A stretch of DNA of 64,000 bases from CAIZGX01 sp044239865 (GTDB lineage Bacteria; Bacteroidota; Bacteroidia; Flavobacteriales_D; Sanyastnellaceae): NCBI GenBank assembly GCA_044239865.1, contig JBIIAO010000001.1:558001-622000 (forward strand), given 5' to 3'. Of the stretch, positions 44,301 through 52,494 are shown one piece after another (position 1 is the stretch's first letter; every line of letters starts with the position of its first letter). The position numbers and the translations under genes were made by a program. Below the pieces are notes generated by a model that was not told where the DNA came from, ran no database searches, and saw only the letters and a program-made list of their open reading frames with translations.

Positions 44301-46364
44301 GGTGGGATTCAAAAATGGACCAAATCTGGAAGTACATGGACGAGACAATATACTTTTGCGGTTCAATCACGTGGAATAACTGTCGATTATTCAGGCAACA
44401 ACCCAATAATCTTCGCTACCACCGTTGTAACGTTAGACAATAATAAAATTATAAAAATCACAGATACTGGTTCATCGGCTACGTCCTCTGATGTTATATT
44501 GGCTGGATCTAATAATGTGTTCAGAGGTGTAGATTTTGCCCCAGCAGCTGCGCCTAGCGCCCCGACAATAGGCACAGTTACACAAACGACTTGCTCTACC
44601 TCAACAGGCTCAGTTGAACTAACGGATTTACCTTCGGGACAATGGAGAATATATGGATTTCCATCGGGAAGTGCTGTAGGAAATGGAAGCTCGACCACCA
44701 TCAGCGGTTTAAGCGCGGGATCATATACATTCCTTGTAACTTCTTATACAGGTAGAACTTCAGAAGTTTCTGCGAGTGTAACAATTAACGCTCAGCCGTT
44801 ACCCCCATCCGCCCCAACAGCAACCAACGCATCTCGCTGCGGAGCAGGAACAGTTGCGATTTTAGCAACACCCGGAACAGGTGAAACCATCGATTGGTAT
44901 TCTGAATCAACAGGCGGCACCTTACTTGAAAGCGGATCAACATCATACACTACACCAAGTATTTCTTCAACCACTACTTATTACGCAGAAGCAAGAAATA
45001 CCACAACAGGATGTGTGAGCTCAACAAGAACAGCGGTTACGGCAACCGTTAACTCTTTGCTCACCGCAAGCGTATCAATTTCGGCTAGCGCAACAACAAT
45101 TTGCTCCGGAACTTCCGTGACATTCACTGCAACTCCGACGAATGGCGGTGATACACCTTCCTATGTATGGAAGATAAATAACTCGACAGTCGTAGGAGAA
45201 ACTGCTTCAACATATTCTTCAACGTCACTGGTAAACGGAGATGTAATTGCATGTGAAATGACATCTAACTCGACTTCTTGTTTGGTTGCTTCATCAGTGA
45301 ATTCGAACGGAGTGATTATGGATGTTAACGCTCTTCCAACAGCTACCATCACGGCTTCTGGAGCAACTTCTTTCTGCGCGGGTGGAAACGTGACCTTAAC
45401 GGCAGGAACAAGTAATTCTTATCTATGGAGCAACAATACAACTTCTGCTTCAATCAATGTCTCAACTTCAGGAACGTATTCAGTTACAGTTACCAATGCA
45501 AACGGATGTTCCGCATTGGCAAGTATTATTGTCACTGAATGGACAGCCCCTTCGGCTAGTTCAACAGCAACAAGTATAGCGTGTAACGGCGGAACAGCTA
45601 CCGTTACTGTAACCGGAACAGGCGGAACGGGCCCATATGCTGGAACCGGTAACTTCACGGTGAGTGCAGGAACACATACATACACTGTGACCGACGCCAA
45701 CGGATGTACTGCAAACACATCTATAACTGTGACTCAACCTGCTTTGGTAAATACACCAACAGGAACTGCTTCACAAACGTTTTGTAGCACGTTGAATGCA
45801 ACACTGGCTAGTATATCGGTTACAGGAACTGCAGTGCAATGGTACGCTTCTAATACAGGTGGGTCTGTATTGGCTTCAACTACTCCATTAGTGACAGGAA
45901 CAACTTATTACGCAACTCAAACCACTGCAGGATGTCAGTCTCCAAGTTATTTATCAGTTGCGGTTACAATACCAGTTGCTGTAACGTACTACGCAGATGC
46001 CGACGCAGATGGATTTGGTACTGCAGGGGTTTCGCAACTTGCATGCACGCAACCTACAGGATATGTATCGAGTAGCACCGACTGTCGCGATGATATTCCA
46101 ACAACATACCCTGGAGCCCCTGAATTGTGCAACGGTTTTGACGATAACTGCAGTGGTATCATTGATGAGGGATGTGCGTCTTCGAACGCTTGTCCAACAG
46201 ACTTAAATTCAGATGCTGTAACAGACGTTAATGACTTTTTAATTTTCGCGCCGGCATTTGGAACTTCTTGTAACGCCTGTTCAACTGACTTAAATACAGA
46301 TGGCGCAACAGACGTTAATGACTTCTTAATTTTTGCTCCGGAATTCGGAACTTCTTGTAACTAA
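38376..46364 (+). CDS. Giant repetitive surface protein (MBG/YDG, Ig, Fn3, MopE and dockerin-like)
   Basis: 2662 residues. A signal peptide covers residues 1-28 (ends NVGRGQ). It is built of repeats: blocks beginning SxVSTTYGTAS...SF (about residues 220, 540, 1090, 1390), each followed by MBG/YDG modules (KALTIxx, VYDGTT..., NYTLTQPTGLTGDI). It also has one Fn3-like module (SITNYEYSINGGVDW), a lamin-tail-like segment near 890-1080, a beta-propeller-like stretch near 1750-2050 (LSPDGNTMYVADDG) and Ig-like modules. The end is a MopE-type Ca-binding motif (DADADGFG, CNGFDDNCSGIIDEGC) and two dockerin-like repeats. Probably an exported adhesin or matrix protein. It lacks a canonical T9SS tail. 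A strong terminator follows. Confidence 0.9.
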   Translation: MRTPQSAKFLQFLLLPLFVLLLNVGRGQTFTGTYSFASAIGNVASLDYNGTAISNLTVSALVKTGVTTTASSSNSRATGWDTGSTSGAAAGGNVNTGKYYEFSVTAGAGFTISNPTLSFGVGRSGTGPRRFQWRWDVDTYANPLTVGTANASLTNTSGVLESPDGTSPYTGNSITTTTSGKTTITFRFYAYGAESASGTGGLEGNLTFGGTLVAAPTISISGTLSAVSTTYGTASTSPTSFTVSGSGLNGTAGVTVTPPVGFEVATSSDFSTTIGTSASALSLGTATSIASTTIYVRLAASASVSGSPYSGNIAVAGGGATSQNVATVSSTVSKKALTITADNQSVAYGTAVATVTGNGSYTSTGFANSETSSVIGGSASYTTSYTATTAAGSNVATITPETTSLTATNYSFTAANGNISVTAVTPLAPSITGITSGVSQLGVAFTAPTSNGGASITNYEYSINGGVDWTTPSPAITLSPFTISGLINGTTYDVQIRAVNSAGSGAASATAQGTPAVASSPTISGAATASAFTTTYGTASATHSFSITGSALTNDIIATAPAGFEVSSDGINYASVANFAQISGGVSGTLYIRLAATASVSGTYNSQNIVLSSTGASSVNITSAPAGNTVSQKALAITTATITSKVYNRSITSGTVTPGSLSGFVGSETVVVSSAIGSYDDWNVGTGKTAAIVYTLADGTNGGLAANYSLANTISTGDITAKALTVTSPAVTSKNYDGSTNASITGILSEVENGDVVTLTGTGTFDSANVGTGIGVTSTSTLSGADAGNYTLTQPTGLTGDINGASQTITFAALTTATLSTADYSPGALASSGLTVTYTSSNPCVATIVGENIHVIGAGTTTITASQSGGGNYAAATSVNQTLTVMNPASTLAAGDVVVIAYNTSGSPDNFALLFNVDLAAGSVFYVNDNELANPSSASFTDLGELEASFTVKAGQTIAAGTVIVLPWGAAAVSATQYDWSSTSGAGMSNNSEELYIYTASSITAISPTLFISYTKIGTSTSAVPSSLSLGTTAIAPVGSALRYATSGATYSGTKETLLTAIGNTSSNWNTTGATTFAATDWSFSVSPSPIITSTGTLSAVSTTYGTASASSTSFSVSASSLAADLTLTAPSGFEISSGSGYNTSLTISPNACGAIAATTINVRLAATTAVGAYSGNIVLSSTGATSVNVATVSSSVSTKALTIINLIASDKIYDGLTTVAVSGTPAYSGLVNSESFSVNGTVSWEFPNATVENNKTLTRTGNYNAPSANYTVTQPSLTASITTRTLTITANDVNKAFGATLTGASGSTSFASNGLQNEETIGSVTIAYGNGSGASDAVGTYTGQVTPSAALGGTFTAANYSISYVAGNIIVSNVPTLNPVTLISALSTTYGTASTGVSFVASGSNLSTNITLTAQSGYQVSDDNASFGSSVSVSSGTTVYVRFETTQSVGTYNNATAVVLSGAGATDVNISTSSSGNSVSAKALTISGISILNKIYDGNTTAAITGTAAYSGLVNGQSFSVTGTPDAVFINKNVGNNKSITVTGYLAPSLNYSISQPSNLLANITTATLSVTNAAVTTKAYDGTIAATITGTLDGVISPDVVTLVGIGTFSSANVGTGISVTSTSTLGDADEANYTLTQPTGLTGDITLKSLTITANDVSKEMGVLITGGAGSTAFTSSGLADNETIGSVTITYGAAAGTTGEGATPGTYVNQVTPSLATGGTFNTSNYSITYSSGSITVSGFTPGNIVVNRIGNGSTALSGAASAINVVELNTSGTTQQTISTLFTGSNLLTETGSGTSNGYFNSYNTLLGVSGYNSALNTGSVTSSNTKATNILGTGATVVNRVVFPTSGLPLPFTANNFRSIIPTSATTFYASGAGSSSTGGIWYYNGASYTQVSTTQTNTRNVEIFNGNLYFSTGSATAGIYQVGTGLPTSSGQTATLVVAAASPYGFSLSPDGNTMYVADDGNISGNTGGGIQKWTKSGSTWTRQYTFAVQSRGITVDYSGNNPIIFATTVVTLDNNKIIKITDTGSSATSSDVILAGSNNVFRGVDFAPAAAPSAPTIGTVTQTTCSTSTGSVELTDLPSGQWRIYGFPSGSAVGNGSSTTISGLSAGSYTFLVTSYTGRTSEVSASVTINAQPLPPSAPTATNASRCGAGTVAILATPGTGETIDWYSESTGGTLLESGSTSYTTPSISSTTTYYAEARNTTTGCVSSTRTAVTATVNSLLTASVSISASATTICSGTSVTFTATPTNGGDTPSYVWKINNSTVVGETASTYSSTSLVNGDVIACEMTSNSTSCLVASSVNSNGVIMDVNALPTATITASGATSFCAGGNVTLTAGTSNSYLWSNNTTSASINVSTSGTYSVTVTNANGCSALASIIVTEWTAPSASSTATSIACNGGTATVTVTGTGGTGPYAGTGNFTVSAGTHTYTVTDANGCTANTSITVTQPALVNTPTGTASQTFCSTLNATLASISVTGTAVQWYASNTGGSVLASTTPLVTGTTYYATQTTAGCQSPSYLSVAVTIPVAVTYYADADADGFGTAGVSQLACTQPTGYVSSSTDCRDDIPTTYPGAPELCNGFDDNCSGIIDEGCASSNACPTDLNSDAVTDVNDFLIFAPAFGTSCNACSTDLNTDGATDVNDFLIFAPEFGTSCN
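46192..46361 (+). repeat. Two dockerin-like C-terminal repeats
   Basis: CPTDLNSDAVTDVNDFLIFA and CSTDLNTDGATDVNDFLIFA, each followed by a P-x-FGTSCN end, repeat within the last ~57 residues of the giant protein. Each has an Asp/Asn-rich Ca loop (DLNxDxxTDVND) as in dockerin, with flanking cysteines. Confidence 0.8.
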
Positions 46365-46387
46365 AAACTAAAAAAAATGTAGTCCTG

Positions 46388-46411
46388 CAAAGCCCACCAC
46401 GGTGGGCTTTG
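46388..46411 (+). terminator. Terminator of the giant surface protein gene
   Basis: Perfect 11-base stem CAAAGCCCACC / GGTGGGCTTTG with a 2-base centre, 24 bases after the stop; T-rich on both sides, so it may serve both the giant gene and the convergent MFS gene. Confidence 0.8.
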
Positions 46412-46463
46412 TTGTAATTGGTAAAGAAGATTTGAAAAACTCGTTCTTCAGATTTTCGTTGGC

Positions 46464-47723
46464 TTAGCCAACATTTTTTTTCTCGCGGAAGAGAATCACG
46501 AATAAGATGAGGACAACCAGCGAATAGCTAGCGAAGCAAAGCCACGTGCTGTGCCAATCGATTTGAGCAATTTGATTACCGTTTTCGCCGGGGATATATG
46601 TCGTGAAATATTTTTCCATCACCCATCCGCTTGCGCGACTTCCAAAGACAGCTCCTACACCGTTTACCATCATGGTGAATAAGCCTTGCGCGCTTGCACG
46701 AATGCTGGGCTCTACACTTTTTTCAATAAACAAAGAACCTGAAATATTGAAGAAGTCGAAGGCCATTCCGTAGATAATACAGGATAGAACAATCATCCAC
46801 AATCCACCAGCAGGATCACCAAATGCGAACAAACCAAAACGAAGAACCCACGCCACCATGCTTATAATCATAATTTGCTTAATCCCGAATCTCTTCATGA
46901 AGAAAGGAATGGCAAGAATGAAAAGGGTTTCAGAGATTTGAGCAATGCTTGAAATAATTGCAGGATATTGAACAGCTAAAGGTTTTGGATCTGAATAAAG
47001 ATTGTCGAAACTATGCAGGAAAACATCACCATAAGCGTTGGTCAATTGCAACGCGGCTCCCAAAAGCATAGCGAACAAAAAGAATATCGCGTAGCGATAA
47101 TTTTTAAACATTGAAAAGGCATGCAATCCAAAAGCTTGCAAGTATCCTTTGTGCTCCATGTTCTTTCCCAATGGCGGACAAGCAGGAAGTGTGAAGGAAT
47201 AAACGCCGAGTACCAACGATGCAATTCCGCCTAAATAAAACTGAAATGCATGTGTTTCGTTTCCAGTTAAACTCACAGTCCATAGTGCGACAATAAATCC
47301 AACGGTTCCCCAAACACGAATAGGAGGAAATACTTTCACCACATCTATTCCCGGCTCGCGCGATAAAATAGCGTAGGCAACAGTGTTCGACAAAGAGATT
47401 GTTGGCATATAGAACACCATCGTCAATAATATTCTCCAAAACATTTCATCGGGAGTAGAGGACGCCGGGACAAAGAATAAGCATATACCGCCTAATATGT
47501 GTAATACACCGTATAGCTTTTCAGCGTTAATGTATCGATCGGAGAGAATTCCAGCAATAGCTGGCATGAAAAGAGCCGAGATCCCCATGGTAGAGAAAAT
47601 AACACCGAACTGATCGGGCCCCCATTGTTTGGTTTCAAACCAAAAAGCTCCAATCGTAATTAACCAACATCCCCAAATAAAAAACTGAAGAAAACTTAAT
47701 GCGGTGAGACGTTGCTTGATCAT
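46464..47723 (-). CDS. MFS transporter, nucleoside permease (NupG)-like
   Basis: 419 residues from ATG 47723 (MIKQRLTALSFLQFFIWGCW); a start at 47762 would overlap the flavin reductase by 28 bases. Twelve predicted membrane helices. The opening FLQFFIWGCWLITIG, the GILSDRYINAEK loop between helices 2 and 3, and the PPIRVWGTVGFI block are typical of the NupG/XapB nucleoside:H+ symporter branch. It is last in the etfB-etfA-nuclease-purE-flavin reductase run, which makes purine salvage a plausible theme. Confidence 0.83.
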   Translation of the reverse strand: MIKQRLTALSFLQFFIWGCWLITIGAFWFETKQWGPDQFGVIFSTMGISALFMPAIAGILSDRYINAEKLYGVLHILGGICLFFVPASSTPDEMFWRILLTMVFYMPTISLSNTVAYAILSREPGIDVVKVFPPIRVWGTVGFIVALWTVSLTGNETHAFQFYLGGIASLVLGVYSFTLPACPPLGKNMEHKGYLQAFGLHAFSMFKNYRYAIFFLFAMLLGAALQLTNAYGDVFLHSFDNLYSDPKPLAVQYPAIISSIAQISETLFILAIPFFMKRFGIKQIMIISMVAWVLRFGLFAFGDPAGGLWMIVLSCIIYGMAFDFFNISGSLFIEKSVEPSIRASAQGLFTMMVNGVGAVFGSRASGWVMEKYFTTYIPGENGNQIAQIDWHSTWLCFASYSLVVLILFVILFREKKNVG

Positions 47724-47734
47724 GCGGAAAGAGT

Positions 47735-48625
47735 TTAGTTGTTGAATGCAAGAAGCGTACAAGCCGCCTCTTTAACATTTTTGTTTTTTAATAATTCAGC
47801 TGCACGAGCATGAAGCGATTGTTCCAACGCTTCTGCATTTCCTTCATGTTCTAAAAATAGGTCAGAAAGCTCTATTAATTTGTATTCATTCACATCAGTC
47901 TCGTTCGGAAGGGCTTGCAGATTGCCCAACATACCTAAATCGTTTCCAGTTAAAATCTTCGAAAAGCGAATGTCCTCGGGCAAAGCGTCGATTCCAATTC
48001 CAATTTTTTCATTCGGCTTAGGAACTTCAAACAATCCGTCAATGGCGCGAACATAGTAGTCTCCCCCTGCACGCGCAACAAGATCAGCCTTGAGCATATC
48101 TATCCTTCCGTTCTCGTCAAGAATAGAATCGTTGATGTGCACACGAACAATTTCGCATACCACAAGATTACCCGCTCCGCCTTCGGTGCCGAGTTCAATG
48201 ACTTCCTTCACGATACATTCCAATTGAATCGGAGATTCAGCAACGCGCGGAACGCGAATCGCTTCAGAAGCCAATTCGGTAACTCCGGATTTAATAAATT
48301 CATTTACTCCAGCGGCGTATTCAACGCTACTCAAAGAGCATTGCTGAACCAAACTGTAATTCACAATATTGATTACGCATTCAGGAACGCGCTTCACATT
48401 TTCGTAGGTGTGTTTGGTTGTGTTATCGCGTCCTCTTCTCGCTGGAGAAAAGATCGCAATAGGAGGGTTGGCTGAAAACACATTGAAGAAACTGAACGGA
48501 GAAAGATTCGGCGTTCCGTTTTCATCAACGGTGCTCACCCAAGCAATGGGGCGCGGAGCAACGCTGCCTAAAAGAAGTTGATGCAATTTCCCAACGGGAA
48601 TTTCACCGGGAATAAATGTGGCCAT
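47735..48625 (-). CDS. Flavin reductase family protein
   Basis: 296 residues. The N-terminal ~200 residues show the FMN-binding split barrel of flavin reductase-like oxidoreductases: GSVAPRPIAWVSTVDENGTP, SPFSFFNVFSANPPI and DNTTKHTYENVKR, the last contacting FMN. The C-terminal ~90 residues are an extension typical of the Bacteroidota subgroup. It may reduce FMN or act as an FMN oxidoreductase; the substrate is unknown. It starts 1 base after the purE stop. Confidence 0.87.
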   Translation of the reverse strand: MATFIPGEIPVGKLHQLLLGSVAPRPIAWVSTVDENGTPNLSPFSFFNVFSANPPIAIFSPARRGRDNTTKHTYENVKRVPECVINIVNYSLVQQCSLSSVEYAAGVNEFIKSGVTELASEAIRVPRVAESPIQLECIVKEVIELGTEGGAGNLVVCEIVRVHINDSILDENGRIDMLKADLVARAGGDYYVRAIDGLFEVPKPNEKIGIGIDALPEDIRFSKILTGNDLGMLGNLQALPNETDVNEYKLIELSDLFLEHEGNAEALEQSLHARAAELLKNKNVKEAACTLLAFNN

Positions 48626-48626
48626 A

Positions 48627-49118
48627 TTATTTTTTTGAAAGCGCTTCCACTTCGGAAACAGAGTCCATGACTTTTTTCTTCAATTCATCTTTGAATTGCG
48701 CTATGCGTTGCATCAATTGCGCGTCGGCAACGGCTACAATTTGAGCGGCAAGAATTCCTGCGTTACGCGCACCATCGAGGGCAACGGTTGCAACAGGAAC
48801 TCCAGCAGGCATTTGTAGAATACTTAGCACACTGTCCCATCCGTCGATACTATTCGAAGATTTAATTGGAACACCAATAACAGGAAGGGGAGTGAGAGAA
48901 GCAGTCATTCCTGGTAAATGCGCCGCCCCACCGGCTCCGGCTATGATAACCTGAACACCTCTACTGGCGGCGCCCTTAGCATACTCGAACATACGGTCCG
49001 GAGTGCGATGCGCGCTTACAACACTAATTTCAAAGGGGACGTTCAACAACGAAAGTACATCTGCAGCTTCTTGCATAATGCGCAAGTCGCTCTTACTTCC
49101 CATTATAATTCCAACCAT
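48627..49118 (-). CDS. purE: N5-CAIR mutase
   Basis: 163 residues from ATG 49118, the normal length; an in-frame GTG at 49142 would add eight residues. It converts N5-CAIR to CAIR in purine synthesis. Motifs: IIMGSKSDL at the N-terminus, SAHRTPDRM (catalytic His), and GAGGAAHLPGM with PVIGVPIKSS near the middle. purK, its usual partner, is not adjacent. It is co-transcribed with the flavin reductase and a bifunctional nuclease. Confidence 0.96.
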   Translation of the reverse strand: MVGIIMGSKSDLRIMQEAADVLSLLNVPFEISVVSAHRTPDRMFEYAKGAASRGVQVIIAGAGGAAHLPGMTASLTPLPVIGVPIKSSNSIDGWDSVLSILQMPAGVPVATVALDGARNAGILAAQIVAVADAQLMQRIAQFKDELKKKVMDSVSEVEALSKK

Positions 49119-49164
49119 AGTCTTTATTGTTTTTGAAGTCACTCAAATCCTATGGATGAGAGAT

Positions 49165-49749
49165 TTACTTTTTGTTTCTTTTATCTAACTCGTCGCGAAG
49201 CTTCGAAGCTAACTCGTAATCTTCATTCAACAAGGCTTCATCGAGTTTCTTCAAAATATCTTCCGGAGATAATTCTTCTTCTAAATCGTCTTCAGTAATA
49301 TCAAGATCGAAATCCAATTCGTCTCCATCCGTCAATGCGCGCATATCTCTTCCAACTTCATCCATAACTTCCTTCGCACAAAAGATAGGTGCTCCAAAGC
49401 GAATGGCAACAGCAACAGCATCACTCGTGCGTGAATCCACTTCAACTGTTTTTCCACTTCCGCTTACAATAATTCTTGAATAGAAAATCCCATCAATCAT
49501 CTGATAAATGAAAACCTCCTCCACACGAATATCAAAATTCTCGGCGAGTGAAACGAAAAGATCATGGGTAAGCGGACGAGTAATCGGCATTTTTTCCATC
49601 ACAATAACAATGCTGTGCGCTTCAGCCGGACCAATAACAATGGCCAAACTGCGAGCACCAGCTATTTCAGTAAGTGCCATGACATACGCCCCGTTCGAGC
49701 TGCTACTCGGGGTAATGTCTACCAGATCAAGCTGAATTTTTTCGGCCAT
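49165..49749 (-). CDS. Bifunctional nuclease family protein (DUF151) with UVR motif
   Basis: 194 residues. Residues ~1-135 are the DUF151 fold (DITPSSSSNGAYVMALTE, GARSLAIVIGPAEAHSI, VDSRTSDAVAVAIRFGAPIF). An acidic linker follows, then a UvrB/UvrC-type helical hairpin (LDEALLNEDYELASKLRDEL, residues 166-190). The family is reported to have RNase and DNase activity. Its start overlaps the end of etfA by one base (49749). Confidence 0.92.
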   Translation of the reverse strand: MAEKIQLDLVDITPSSSSNGAYVMALTEIAGARSLAIVIGPAEAHSIVIVMEKMPITRPLTHDLFVSLAENFDIRVEEVFIYQMIDGIFYSRIIVSGSGKTVEVDSRTSDAVAVAIRFGAPIFCAKEVMDEVGRDMRALTDGDELDFDLDITEDDLEEELSPEDILKKLDEALLNEDYELASKLRDELDKRNKK

Positions 49750-50696
49750 TATTTTGTAGCGTTGAAGGCTTTCGCTGCTGCTATTAATTGAGGAACTACT
49801 TCGAACGCATCGCCGATAATTCCATAATCAGCCGCCTTGAAGAACGGTGCTTCTGGGTCTTTGTTAATGACAACAATAACCTTCGATCCGTTTACTCCAG
49901 CAAGGTGTTGAATAGCTCCGCTAATTCCTACTGCGATGTATAAATTCGGACGAATGGCAATTCCTGTTTGTCCTACGTGCTCATGGTGAGGGCGCCATCC
50001 GATATCAGAAACTGGACGAGAACATGCTGTTGCTGCTCCGAGTTCCTTTGCTAATTCTTCAATCATTCCCCAATTCTCAGGAGCTTTCATTCCTCTTCCC
50101 GCTGAAACTACTCTATCGGCTTCAGGTAATGGAATAGACTCACTTTCTTCAACACGAACTTCTTTCACACGAACACGAGCAGTTCCAACCTCAGCGCTAA
50201 ATGCGGTAACCGGACAAGCCGTACCTGAAACATTCACTCCGTAAGAATTCGGAAGAACGGTAACAATGCTTATTTCTGAATTCACGGTAACGTGCGCAAT
50301 GGCCTTACCCGAGAATACATTTTTCTTAACAATATTTCCTGTCGGAAGGAAAGACGCTCCTGAAACCAATCCTGCGTTCAAACGAACAGATAGGCGAGGG
50401 GCAACTGATTTTCCAATTAAATCTTGAGAAAGAACAATGGCAGTTGCGCCACTTTCTTTTTGAGCAGCTAACATAAGCTTGGTGATTTGCTCACCATCTG
50501 CGGTGCTCAACGCATCCATCTTCCATACTTCATTGGCACCTGCTGTTCCAAGAACAGAGGCATCTATGTTTCCGTAGGTAATTGCGATACAAGTTCCTCC
50601 GGTGCTAACAGACCATGCTGAAGCATAAGAAACAGCTTCTAAAGAAGACTTCGTGAATTTACCGTTCAGGTGTTCTGCGAATACAATAGTTTTCAT
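49749..50696 (-). CDS. etfA: Electron transfer flavoprotein, alpha subunit
   Basis: 315 residues, normal length. The N-terminal Rossmann-like domain is followed by the C-terminal FAD domain with its signatures: VVSAGRGMK, CSRPVSDIGW, VGQTGIAIRP and IAVGISGAIQHLAG. ETF carries electrons from acyl-CoA and other dehydrogenases to the respiratory chain. It lies 13 bases after etfB. The 3-hydroxyacyl-CoA dehydrogenase at 54257 suggests beta-oxidation as a source. Confidence 0.97.
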   Translation of the reverse strand: MKTIVFAEHLNGKFTKSSLEAVSYASAWSVSTGGTCIAITYGNIDASVLGTAGANEVWKMDALSTADGEQITKLMLAAQKESGATAIVLSQDLIGKSVAPRLSVRLNAGLVSGASFLPTGNIVKKNVFSGKAIAHVTVNSEISIVTVLPNSYGVNVSGTACPVTAFSAEVGTARVRVKEVRVEESESIPLPEADRVVSAGRGMKAPENWGMIEELAKELGAATACSRPVSDIGWRPHHEHVGQTGIAIRPNLYIAVGISGAIQHLAGVNGSKVIVVINKDPEAPFFKAADYGIIGDAFEVVPQLIAAAKAFNATK

Positions 50697-50709
50697 GTTC
50701 AGTGTGGTA

Positions 50710-51450
50710 TTAAATGACTTTCGCCTCTTGATGTAACAATGTGATTAACTCTGCAGCGTTGGCTGGATCTACAAATTTGCATGCGCTCTTTGCAGGAGGC
50801 AATTCGTAGTTGTTTACTGAAGTTGACGCCGAGGCATTTTCAACCGAAACAACTTCTAACGCTTTGGTGCGAGCCGCCATAATGCCACGCATATTTGGAA
50901 TGCGTTGCTCAGCCATTCCTTTCGCAGCGCTGATTACCGCAGGAAGATTAACTTCTAACACTTCCATTCCACCTGTAACTTCTCTTTCGCAGGTAGCAAC
51001 ACCGTTTGCCACATCAAGCTTCGCAGCTAATGCAACCAAAGGCATATCTAAAAATTCAGCAACCATTCCAGGTACAACAGATCCATTGTAATTAATGGTT
51101 TCCTTTCCACATAAAATTAAATCGAATCCTTTGTCTTTAGCGTAATTCGCGATGTGAGTAGAAACGCTTAGTGCATCTGACTCAGGAGCGTCAATGCGAA
51201 CCGCATCATCTGCGCCTATTGCCAAAGCCTTGCGAATGATTTGTTCGTAGTCTACTCCGCCAACGCTAAGAACAGTAACGTTTCCGCCTTGAGCTTCTTT
51301 CAATTCTAACGCACGAACAAGGGCGTACCACTCGTCATACGGATTAACAATGAAGTTTACTCCAGCTTCATCGAATGAAGAGTTGTTGTTGGTGAATGCA
51401 ATCTTCGACGTGGTGTCGGGCGCCTTACTCACACAGACTAAAATTTTCAT
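50710..51450 (-). CDS. etfB: Electron transfer flavoprotein, beta subunit
   Basis: 246 residues, normal length. Signatures: the start MKILVCVSKAPDT, INPYDEWALE-like IVNPYDEWYALVRALEL, and the AMP-binding VTGGMEVLEVNLPAVISAAKG block. It pairs with EtfA. It is the first gene of the etfB-etfA-nuclease-purE-flavin reductase-MFS run; no clear promoter was found in the 65-base gap to the arginase-family gene. Confidence 0.97.
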   Translation of the reverse strand: MKILVCVSKAPDTTSKIAFTNNNSSFDEAGVNFIVNPYDEWYALVRALELKEAQGGNVTVLSVGGVDYEQIIRKALAIGADDAVRIDAPESDALSVSTHIANYAKDKGFDLILCGKETINYNGSVVPGMVAEFLDMPLVALAAKLDVANGVATCEREVTGGMEVLEVNLPAVISAAKGMAEQRIPNMRGIMAARTKALEVVSVENASASTSVNNYELPPAKSACKFVDPANAAELITLLHQEAKVI

Positions 51451-51515
51451 GTTGCAGTTTTAAGGCTGCGAAGTTACGAAAGCATACGTGAAACTTTCGA
51501 ATTTCTAATCATGAT

Positions 51516-52481
51516 TTATTGAATCATTTCCAACTGACGAGCGACCTTCTGAAGAATCTCGAAGACGGTTTCTGCCATAACGTTTTCGCTGTCGAGGGTT
51601 GGATTAATTTCAGTGAATTCCAAACAACAGATTCTTTCGTTTTGAAGTAACTCAAGGATTAAGTCAGCCGCTTCACGCTCGTTAATTCCTCCTTTTACAG
51701 GTGTTCCAGTTCCTCTGGAAACCGCAGGATCCATTGAGTCTACATCGAAACTGATATAGATTTTATCGCAAGCGCTTAAGTATCTTAATATCTCACGGCT
51801 CAACTTCGTGATACCCGTTTTACGCAGTTCGTTGGTTGTTACAACCTTCACTTTGTTCTGCTTGATTAACGCAGCCTCTTGTTCTTCAAAGTCCCGAAGG
51901 GTGATATATACAAGGTCGCGGTATTCAATCTTCGGACAGATATCACCGACATTTTTCAACATTTCCCACAAATCAATGGTCTCGTAATCGAGGTCATTCA
52001 CTTTTTCTTCAATGTTGTCTTCGTTTAAAGCTACTGCCAATGGCATACCGTGAAGGTTTCCGCTTGGACTCGTATAAGGGCTGTGTAAGTCGGCATGCGC
52101 ATCAATCCAGATAACGCCTACTCGAGATTCTGGATAAGCCATGCGAATTCCGGCTAGTGTTCCACCTGCATTGCTGTGGTCACCACTTAAAAGCAAAGGG
52201 AAACGATTGTCGCGAATGGTATCGCGAACTGCAGCACCAATGCGCTCGTACATTTTGAGAACGCTGCGAATATGCTTCGCGTAGCGGCTACCTGGATTGT
52301 TATGTAAAGCCGCATTGTCATTCGGAATGACAATGCTTCTGTATTTTTTGAAAAAGCCTGAACGGAAGTCAAGAGCAGCAATTTTCAATGCATCTACTCC
52401 TAGACTAGAACCACGTGTTCCTGCTCCAACTTCACTTGGAACTTCGATAATTCGAATGTTTTTCGCTTTTTTGTTAATCAT
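51516..52481 (-). CDS. Arginase/agmatinase family hydrolase
   Basis: 321 residues. Both Mn ions can be placed: His in GDHSNAGG, Asp-His-Asp in WIDAHADLH, and Asp-x-Asp in SFDVDSMDP; the substrate loop SPSGNLHGMPLA matches arginase (S-x-x-x-N...H-G-M-P). So arginase (arginine to urea and ornithine) is the best guess. It would supply the ornithine that olsF uses for ornithine lipid (inference), although the genes are 21 kb apart. LMW-PTP is upstream with a 13-base gap. Confidence 0.87.
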   Translation of the reverse strand: MINKKAKNIRIIEVPSEVGAGTRGSSLGVDALKIAALDFRSGFFKKYRSIVIPNDNAALHNNPGSRYAKHIRSVLKMYERIGAAVRDTIRDNRFPLLLSGDHSNAGGTLAGIRMAYPESRVGVIWIDAHADLHSPYTSPSGNLHGMPLAVALNEDNIEEKVNDLDYETIDLWEMLKNVGDICPKIEYRDLVYITLRDFEEQEAALIKQNKVKVVTTNELRKTGITKLSREILRYLSACDKIYISFDVDSMDPAVSRGTGTPVKGGINEREAADLILELLQNERICCLEFTEINPTLDSENVMAETVFEILQKVARQLEMIQ

Positions 52482-52494
52482 AATGCAAAGATAG

